Assembly: GCA_021737205.1 (NCBI GenBank)
Contig: JAIPEK010000145.1
Span: forward strand, 1 to 6,150
Origin: Desulfarculaceae bacterium
GTDB lineage: Bacteria > Desulfobacterota > Desulfobacteria > Desulfobacterales > Desulfobacteraceae
Direction of reading: 5' to 3'
DNA length: 6,150 bases
The notes below the pieces were generated by a model. It saw only the letters and a program-made list of their open reading frames with translations, had not been told where the DNA came from and searched no databases. The translations under genes were made by a program, and so were the position numbers. The number at the start of each line of letters is the position of its first letter. Position 1 is the stretch's first letter. Of the stretch, positions 1-4,683 are shown one piece after another.

Positions 1-466
1 GCATATCCTCTTCCCGGTCCACAAGTTCGGGATGAAAACTTCTCATGGCATTGACCATTGCCGAAAGAATGCCCATGGGATGCGCCCCGTCCGGAAAATT
101 CTGGTAAAAGTACTTCATGCTCTCGTGCAGAAGCGAGTAATCGTTGAGCATCACCCGGGTACTGGTCAGTTCATTGCGGATGGGAAGTTTTCCGGTGATG
201 AGAAGAAACGCCGTCTCCACAAAGGTCGAGTTTTCGGCAAGCTCTTCAATGGGGATCCCCCGGTAACGCAGAATCCCTTTCTCTCCGTCCATAAAAGTGA
301 TGGCGCTTCTACAGCTGCCGGTGTTTCCATATCCGGGATCAAACGTAATGCATCCGCTCTTTTGCCTGAGCTGCCGGATATCAATGGCTTTTTCGCCCGT
401 AGTGCTCTCGATGACCGGCAGTCTGTACTCTTTCCCTTCAATGGTCAAAACGGCATGATCAGTCAT
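1..466 (-). CDS. gltA: Citrate synthase, N-terminal part (cut by left window edge)
   Basis: Citrate synthase condenses oxaloacetate and acetyl-CoA to citrate in the cytosol, the entry step of the TCA cycle. The reading frame runs from ATG at 466 off the left edge, giving 155 residues of a protein usually about 420-440 aa. Visible family signatures are a short N-terminal beta region (residues 5-35), FDPGYGNTGSCRSAI (42-56), the DGEKGILRYRGIPIEELAE stretch (60-78), FLLITGKLP (87-95) and DGAHPMGILSAMV (126-138), which matches the conserved AHPM helix of bacterial (type II) citrate synthases. The start is supported by GAGAGG at 475-480, 8 nt upstream of ATG. It lies 25 bp downstream of the FmdB-type gene and is probably cotranscribed with it. 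The catalytic His and Asp residues lie outside the window. Identity is confident from sequence; isozyme role (citrate versus methylcitrate synthase) cannot be settled from this fragment. The gene symbol follows the usual name for the family. Confidence 0.93.
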   Translation of the reverse strand, partial: MTDHAVLTIEGKEYRLPVIESTTGEKAIDIRQLRQKSGCITFDPGYGNTGSCRSAITFMDGEKGILRYRGIPIEELAENSTFVETAFLLITGKLPIRNELTSTRVMLNDYSLLHESMKYFYQNFPDGAHPMGILSAMVNAMRSFHPELVDREEDM

Positions 467-474
467 GGCGCATT

Positions 475-480
475 CCTCTC
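475..480 (-). promoter_or_regulatory. Ribosome binding site of the citrate synthase gene
   Basis: The minus strand reads GAGAGG, 8 nt before ATG at 466. It sits inside the 25-bp gap after the fmdB-type stop codon, which fixes the start of the citrate synthase and supports independent translation within a two-gene unit. Confidence 0.6.
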
Positions 481-491
481 GTTTTTGCTGG

Positions 492-734
492 TTACGCTTC
501 GCCCGGCACCGTGTAGGTGGTGCAGGAGCCCTGGGAACAGTTTCTCTCCTGTTTGCGGGGACCTGCGGGCGCTCCTTTTGCGCCGCCCATCTTATAGTTC
601 ATGGTACTCACCACTCGCTCGAACTGCTGGGATCCGCACTTGGGGCATTTGACTTCACTTTCCTCGGACGAACTTTTGGAAATGACTTCGAAAAATTCCT
701 CACACTTGGTGCATTTGAATTCATATATCGGCAT
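492..734 (-). CDS. FmdB-family zinc-ribbon protein
   Basis: Small 80-residue protein of the FmdB / CxxC_CxxC_SSSS type, a family of putative regulatory zinc ribbons with poorly known function. It starts with the family hallmark MPIYEFKC. It has two CxxC knuckles, C8/C11 and C30/C33, expected to hold one zinc ion. After the ribbon comes ERVVS (39-43), a Gly/Ala/Pro/Lys-rich linker, and a tail with two more cysteines (C66 and C71, NCSQGSC). Length is normal for the family (about 70-110 aa). AAAGGAG lies 6 nt upstream of ATG at 734, and a near-consensus promoter lies just beyond, so this gene heads a transcript that continues into citrate synthase. Cytosolic; no signal peptide or membrane segment. 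The family assignment is firm, its molecular role is not: regulation of the downstream gene has been suggested for FmdB itself but nothing here shows it. Confidence 0.9.
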   Translation of the reverse strand: MPIYEFKCTKCEEFFEVISKSSSEESEVKCPKCGSQQFERVVSTMNYKMGGAKGAPAGPRKQERNCSQGSCTTYTVPGEA

Positions 735-740
735 ATGGAA

Positions 741-747
741 CTCCTTT
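741..747 (-). promoter_or_regulatory. Ribosome binding site of the FmdB-type gene
   Basis: The minus strand reads AAAGGAG followed by 6 nt and ATG at 734. This is a strong Shine-Dalgarno match and settles the start of the zinc-ribbon protein. Confidence 0.75.
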
Positions 748-769
748 GTTTTCGGATTGGTAAACGTCT

Positions 770-798
770 AAAATAATGATTTGTGCGATTTTTGTCAA
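770..798 (-). promoter_or_regulatory. Sigma-70-type promoter of the fmdB-citrate synthase unit
   Basis: On the minus strand a perfect -35 box TTGACA (793-798) is followed by exactly 17 bp and a -10 box TATTTT (770-775, 4 of 6 matches). Transcription would begin near 763, leaving a leader of roughly 30 nt before ATG at 734 that includes the AAAGGAG. Position, spacing and orientation all fit a housekeeping promoter for the two-gene unit. The call is from pattern only. Confidence 0.7.
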
Positions 799-868
799 GA
801 TGGGGAAAAAGACGGCACAGGGCGATCGCACGAAACAATTCCGGGGCAAAGGATTGAGGGGGATATTT

Positions 869-2230
869 TTATTCCTGCCCCAGGTTGTAGCGGTTGATCT
901 TCCGCCAGAGGGAGACCCGGTCGATTCCCATGATTTTTGCGGCTTTGGTTTTGTTCCATCCGCACTGGTCCAGGACCCATTTGATATAGTTTTTCTCCTG
1001 CTCCTCGAGAGACGGAATCTTGTTTGAAGAGGAGTACCGATAGGTTTCAATGGCCATGGTGGTGATATATTCGGGAAGAGAGGCGGGATGGATCACGGTA
1101 TCCCTTTCCAGGGCCACCGCCCGTTCGATAATGTTCTCGAGCTCTCTGACATTGCCCGGCCAGCTGTACCGGCAAAGAAGGTCAAGCGCTTCGCGGCTGA
1201 TCTCCCTGATTTCCCTGTTCATTTCCTTTGTCTTCAAGGCAAGAAAATGGTAGGCCAGAAGCGGGATATCCCCCTCTCTTTCAGTGAGCGGAGGAAGTTC
1301 TATGGATACGACATTCAACCGGTAAAAAAGATCCTGCCGGAAACGCCTTTTGCTGACTTCCCTGTTCAAATCCCTGTGGGTGGCGGCGATAAAACGAACA
1401 TCAACGGGAATGGGCTGCATGCCTCCCACCCGCATCATTTCCTTTTCCTGGATCACCCGCAGAAGGTTGATCTGCATGGAAACAGGCATATCCCCGATTT
1501 CGTCAAGAAAAACGGTTCCCTTGTCCGCGGTTTCAATGAGCCCTTCCTTGACTGCATTAGCCCCGGTATACGCCCCCTTTTCATGGCCGAACAGCTCGTT
1601 GGCCAAAAGCTCCTCGGAAAAGGCCCCGCAGTTGAAGGCAACCATTTTGTGGCCGGACCGGGCGCTTCCTTCATGCAGTGCCTTTGCCGCAAGCTCTTTC
1701 CCCGTCCCGCTCTCCCCGAGGATCAACACGTTTACATCCGTGGGGGCGATCTGGGCGATCGTCTTTTTCACCCTGCTGATTGCCGGGCTTTTGCCGATAA
1801 TGGCAGCGGAACTTTTCCTCTCCTTTTTCAGTGTATCTTTCAATTCGATGTTTTCAAGCTGCAGTTGCCTTTTCAACAGCGCTTCCCTGGTGATCCGCCT
1901 GACTTCATCGTTTTTACAGGGTTTGGCGATATAGTGGTAGGCGCCGTCTTTCAGTGCGGTGACGGCGGAATCCACAGTGGCGTAGCCCGTTATCATGATC
2001 ACTTCGGTCAAAGGCTGGACCGATTTCGTCTTTTTTAGAATTTCGAGTCCGTCCACCTGCTTCATTTTCAAATCAGTGATCACCAGATCAAATTCCGTGG
2101 ATTCAAGCAGGTGTATGGCCTTAACCCCGCTGTCCGCCGTGGTCACTTCATAACCTTCTTTTTTCAGGATATGGGCCATGTTTTTTCTGGCCAGCTCTTC
2201 GTCTTCCACCACAAGAATGAGTTCAGACAT
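869..2230 (-). CDS. Sigma-54-dependent response regulator, NtrC family
   Basis: Cytosolic two-component regulator of 453 residues, the normal length for the REC-AAA+-Fis architecture. The receiver (about 1-120) has the acidic pair E9/D10, phosphoacceptor D53, T81 and K103. The AAA+ sigma-54 activator domain (about 143-375) shows Walker A GESGTGKE (172-179), the sigma-54 contact loop as GAYTGA (219-224) instead of GAFTGA, Walker B with D243/E244, a FRQDLFYRL arginine-finger region (297-305) and WPGNVREL (357-364). The Fis-type helix-turn-helix is at about 426-447 (NKTKAAKIMGIDRVSLWRKI). All catalytic residues are present, so it should be an ATP-driven activator of sigma-54 RNA polymerase once phosphorylated. 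It starts 21 bp after the histidine kinase stop, with AGAGG 7 nt before ATG, so the two are a cognate pair in one operon. Target genes and signal are unknown. Confidence 0.96.
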   Translation of the reverse strand: MSELILVVEDEELARKNMAHILKKEGYEVTTADSGVKAIHLLESTEFDLVITDLKMKQVDGLEILKKTKSVQPLTEVIMITGYATVDSAVTALKDGAYHYIAKPCKNDEVRRITREALLKRQLQLENIELKDTLKKERKSSAAIIGKSPAISRVKKTIAQIAPTDVNVLILGESGTGKELAAKALHEGSARSGHKMVAFNCGAFSEELLANELFGHEKGAYTGANAVKEGLIETADKGTVFLDEIGDMPVSMQINLLRVIQEKEMMRVGGMQPIPVDVRFIAATHRDLNREVSKRRFRQDLFYRLNVVSIELPPLTEREGDIPLLAYHFLALKTKEMNREIREISREALDLLCRYSWPGNVRELENIIERAVALERDTVIHPASLPEYITTMAIETYRYSSSNKIPSLEEQEKNYIKWVLDQCGWNKTKAAKIMGIDRVSLWRKINRYNLGQE

Positions 2231-2237
2231 AAAAACG

Positions 2238-2242
2238 CCTCT
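2238..2242 (-). promoter_or_regulatory. Ribosome binding site of the response regulator gene
   Basis: AGAGG on the minus strand, 7 nt before ATG at 2230, within the 21-bp gap after the histidine kinase stop codon. An ATG inside the same gap (2244-2246) is out of frame with the regulator and is not the start. Confidence 0.5.
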
Positions 2243-2251
2243 GCATGGTTC

Positions 2252-3682
2252 TTATTTCGGCAGGCAAACTGTAAATTCCGTGCCCTTTTGGAGCTCGCTT
2301 TGAACCTCGATTGTGCCGCCGTGCCGTTCGATGATCCCGTGAATGATGGAAAGGCCGAGTCCCGACCCTTTGCCCACCTCTTTGGTGGTAAAAAACGGGT
2401 CGAAAATTTTTTTGATGTTCTCTTTGTCGATTCCCTTTCCCGTGTCTTTTACCTTGAAGGTGAACGTCTCGTCCCGCTCGTTTTCAAACGCCGTAACATC
2501 CAGGGTGCCGCCGTCCTCCATGGCGTGAATGCTGTTGAGAATCAGGTTTATCAGAACCTGCTGGATTCTGCTGGAATCGATTTTCACGTTGATGTCGTCG
2601 GGTACGTGGATGTTCAGCTCAATATCTGAAGGAATGTCCCCCTTGATCAGATGCATGGTGTTGTCAACCAGTTTCCTGAAGTTCTGTTCACCGGAAGAGA
2701 ACTCGCTCTGGCGGGAAAACTCGAGAAGCGCCCTTACGATATCCCTTGCCCTGTCCACCTGGTGCTCGGTCTCTTTCAGAAGCTCTTTTTTATACTCGGT
2801 ATCATCCGGCTCATCCATCTCCTCGAGCACGATCTGGACTGAGGTGGAGATGTTGTTCAACGGGTTATTCAGTTCATGGGCGACTCCCGAGGTCAAGGTA
2901 CCCAGAGAAGACATTTTTTCCGCCTGAAGAAGCTGGTCACTTCTTTTATTGAGCTCGTAAATCATGTTGTTCAGACTCTGCGCAAGGGATTCAAATTCAT
3001 CACCGGTGTTGATCTGCGGGATTTTGGAGTAGTCTCCCCTGGATATCTTTTTAATTCCGTTTTCAATGACCTTGAGCGGTCTTCCCACGTTGACGGCAAG
3101 AAAGAAGGCCGTGATCACGGCCAGCAGGATAAAGACGAAAAGAGAGATCAGCAGATATTTTTTGGACTCTTCGAGAAGATTGTAAAGCCGGGCTTTTTCA
3201 ATGTCCTGGATGCGTTCGGTCTCGGAGGTGATCCTTCTTCCCAGGCTGACAATCTTTTTCTGAAAATCAAGCCGGGCCTCCTTGAGATCACGGGCGCCTA
3301 TGGAGTCCGCCTCGTCCATCTTTTTCAGAAAACCGGCCGTCAGGTCCCGGTAGGACCGGATTTCCCGGGTTCTTTCCCTGAGAAGTTCGGGATCATGGAT
3401 ATAGCCGGTAAACCTGTTTTCGATCTGCTGCTGCATGGATGCAGCCTGATCGACATAGGACAGGGCTTTTTCAAGATCGCTTTTTTCATGACGGAGAAAA
3501 AAGTTCTTTTCGTACCGGCGGGCCTCGAGAATAATGTTGAACAGATCGTTTTTCTGATTGATCAGCTGAATTTTCCGGTTCAGTGCATTGAAACTGAAAT
3601 AGATTAAAAGCCATACCGTACAGGTGATCACGGTGAAGATGATAAAATGAAAAAATACCTTTTGCCGCAGCGTCAGCTTCAT
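2252..3682 (-). CDS. Membrane-bound sensor histidine kinase (HAMP, HisKA, HATPase_c)
   Basis: Inner-membrane sensor kinase of 476 residues. It has a first membrane helix (about 10-32) and an extracytoplasmic, mostly helical sensor region (about 33-175) rich in charged heptads. This region includes EARRYEKNFFLR (53-64), reminiscent of four-helix-bundle or HBM-type sensors. A second membrane helix (about 176-198) and a HAMP linker (about 200-250) follow. The dimerisation domain has phosphoacceptor H269 in SGVAHELNNPLNNI (265-278). The ATPase domain has an N box with N383, G1 DTGKG (413-417), FDPFFTTK (427-434), G2 GKGSGLGLS (437-445) and a terminal GTEFTVCLP. All catalytic motifs are intact and there is no PAS domain, so sensing must occur outside the membrane or through the membrane/HAMP region. 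It should phosphorylate D53 of the adjacent NtrC-type regulator, 21 bp downstream. The start is the weak point: the only purine-rich site, AAAGGCGG at 3697-3704, is 14 nt from ATG. This ATG is nevertheless needed to include the first membrane helix, and an in-frame stop lies at 3704-3706. Confidence 0.95.
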   Translation of the reverse strand: MKLTLRQKVFFHFIIFTVITCTVWLLIYFSFNALNRKIQLINQKNDLFNIILEARRYEKNFFLRHEKSDLEKALSYVDQAASMQQQIENRFTGYIHDPELLRERTREIRSYRDLTAGFLKKMDEADSIGARDLKEARLDFQKKIVSLGRRITSETERIQDIEKARLYNLLEESKKYLLISLFVFILLAVITAFFLAVNVGRPLKVIENGIKKISRGDYSKIPQINTGDEFESLAQSLNNMIYELNKRSDQLLQAEKMSSLGTLTSGVAHELNNPLNNISTSVQIVLEEMDEPDDTEYKKELLKETEHQVDRARDIVRALLEFSRQSEFSSGEQNFRKLVDNTMHLIKGDIPSDIELNIHVPDDINVKIDSSRIQQVLINLILNSIHAMEDGGTLDVTAFENERDETFTFKVKDTGKGIDKENIKKIFDPFFTTKEVGKGSGLGLSIIHGIIERHGGTIEVQSELQKGTEFTVCLPK

Positions 3683-3795
3683 CAGAACCGGTAATACCGC
3701 CTTTCATAAATCATACAAAAAGATAAACACATCTGATAATTATATTGCATTCACTGATAAAGATCCAGAAAATTCAAAATCTGCCACCCACCGTA
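3683..3795 (-). other. AT-rich intergenic region between kinase-like gene and histidine kinase
   Basis: This 113-bp spacer is clearly more AT-rich than the genes on both sides. I see no G/C-rich hairpin followed by a T run, so there is no evident terminator for the upstream permease/kinase-like transcript. It holds a candidate promoter and three GATAA words (3722-3726, 3735-3739, 3756-3760). Two of them extend to the same heptamer CTGATAA, starting 21 bp apart. Confidence 0.6.
3739..3767 (-). promoter_or_regulatory. Candidate promoter of the two-component operon
   Basis: On the minus strand a perfect TATAAT (3739-3744) is preceded, after 17 bp, by TGGATC (3762-3767), which matches the -35 consensus at only three of six positions. 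Transcription would start near 3732, giving a leader of about 50 nt. The poor -35 box suggests a weak or activator-dependent promoter; in AT-rich DNA a TATAAT can also occur by chance. Confidence 0.4.
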
Positions 3796-4653
3796 TCAAT
3801 GAACAAACGGCTCGTCAAAACTGCAGTACACTTCATTGACTCCGGGAATCTTTTTTAATTCCTCTTTTATGGAACGATTCACTGCTTTTTTTTCATTCTC
3901 CACGAAATCCTGTTCGATTTTGGGGGTCATGTGGGCGGTTTTCCGGATTCGGCGGGGCGGTACATACACCATCACGGCTGCATCATTCACCCGAACCTGG
4001 GCGTTGCTGATCTGGAGCCTGTAAAGGGAAGCTGCGGCATGGCAGCGGATTGCATAATCATCCAGGCTTTTCCTGGATTCCGGTGTGGTTTTGAATGATT
4101 CACTCCGCGCAAGATCGGCAATGACGCCGGCTGCATCATCAATGCCCATATCCCCGATATTCAGCACCGCATCATAAAGAAAAGGATCTTCGAGATTTTT
4201 CCCGAAAACTGTCCGGGTCCATATTTTCCTGTGCTCGTCCTCTTTTCTGATTCGACGGGTTGCCTCGCCGTAGGATAATCCTTCCTTTTCCATGGTATAT
4301 GCCACCCTCGTATCAAAGTCGGATATAATCCGGATCTTGAGGACATGTGCAATGTCCGGCAGCAAGAGATGCCCCCCGTACCCGTGGTATACTACATTAT
4401 CTTTTCTCACGTTTTCAGCCAGGGCGGCTTTGGCATAGCACAGATACTCATCCGTGCCGTGGGTGAACTTGTCCAGCATCCCCGGTGCATCATGCAGAGC
4501 CGTCAACAGTTTTTTTTCGGATACATCAAAGTGCCTGGATGCGTCAATCAGGATTTCCCGGCTCACACATCCGTAATCGAGCAGTTCGGCTGCTTTTTGT
4601 GCGATATCCTTGCCGTGGCTGAAGCATCCTCTTGAAATCGTTACAATGGCCAT
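3796..4653 (-). CDS. Cytidylate kinase-like family protein with extra C-terminal domain
   Basis: Cytosolic 285-residue protein. Residues 1 to about 190 resemble the cytidylate kinase-like family (Cytidylate_kin2). The N-terminal strand-loop-helix is VTISRGCFSHGKDIA (4-18), which stands where a P-loop belongs, with K15 as the likely phosphate-binding lysine. Then come SREIL (31-35), DNVVYHGYGGHLLL (85-98), KIRIISD (106-112), a lid-like helix RRIRKEDEHRKIW (133-145) and YDAVLNI (160-166). Residues about 195-285 form a second domain with VRVNDAAVMVYVPP (220-233) and a closing IPGVNEVYCSF (269-279), reminiscent of BON-like folds. The loop is not the classical GxxGxGK(S/T), so catalysis on CMP is uncertain. 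It may be a nucleotide-binding regulator rather than a housekeeping kinase; at 285 aa it is also longer than standard Cmk (about 225 aa). AAGGAAG lies 7 nt before ATG. It starts 30 bp after the permease stop, suggesting one transcript. Confidence 0.8.
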   Translation of the reverse strand: MAIVTISRGCFSHGKDIAQKAAELLDYGCVSREILIDASRHFDVSEKKLLTALHDAPGMLDKFTHGTDEYLCYAKAALAENVRKDNVVYHGYGGHLLLPDIAHVLKIRIISDFDTRVAYTMEKEGLSYGEATRRIRKEDEHRKIWTRTVFGKNLEDPFLYDAVLNIGDMGIDDAAGVIADLARSESFKTTPESRKSLDDYAIRCHAAASLYRLQISNAQVRVNDAAVMVYVPPRRIRKTAHMTPKIEQDFVENEKKAVNRSIKEELKKIPGVNEVYCSFDEPFVH

Positions 4654-4660
4654 ATCAAAA

Positions 4661-4667
4661 CTTCCTT
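4661..4667 (-). promoter_or_regulatory. Ribosome binding site of the cytidylate kinase-like gene
   Basis: AAGGAAG on the minus strand, 7 nt before ATG at 4653, inside the 30-bp gap following the permease stop. It confirms the start that places the ISRG motif directly at the N-terminus, as usual in this family. Confidence 0.65.
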
Positions 4668-4683
4668 GCAGTATTCAGTTGAT

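Noticed and set aside
166..441. 91-residue minus-strand frame inside the left-edge gene
   Set aside because: It is in a different frame from the citrate synthase, whose conserved sequence runs unbroken from 466 to the window edge.
32..652. 206-residue open frame on the plus strand
   Set aside because: It crosses the citrate synthase start, the intergenic gap and most of the zinc-ribbon gene in antisense, and has no family resemblance.
776..868. Possible intrinsic terminator after the response regulator (GCGATCGC palindrome and a nearby T run)
   Set aside because: The palindrome is a self-complementary octamer with no loop, and the T run does not directly follow a stable stem. Read-through into fmdB cannot be excluded.
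1088..2038. 316-residue open frame on the plus strand
   Set aside because: It is antisense to the response regulator, whose REC, AAA+ and HTH motifs are all intact. The plus-strand product shows no recognisable domain.
2876..3607. 243-residue open frame on the plus strand
   Set aside because: It is antisense to the histidine kinase. Its protein has no recognisable motif, and the minus-strand gene explains the coding signal.
3486..3707. 73-residue minus-strand frame starting at the ATG at 3707, possible leader peptide
   Set aside because: It overlaps the histidine kinase in another frame for most of its length and its sequence matches no family; the kinase frame is clearly the real one.
3771..3788. 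Possible sigma-54 -24/-12 promoter (GGTGGCAG followed by TTTTGAA) upstream of the histidine kinase
   Set aside because: The -24 half is only partial and the -12 half lacks the invariant GC at the right spacing.
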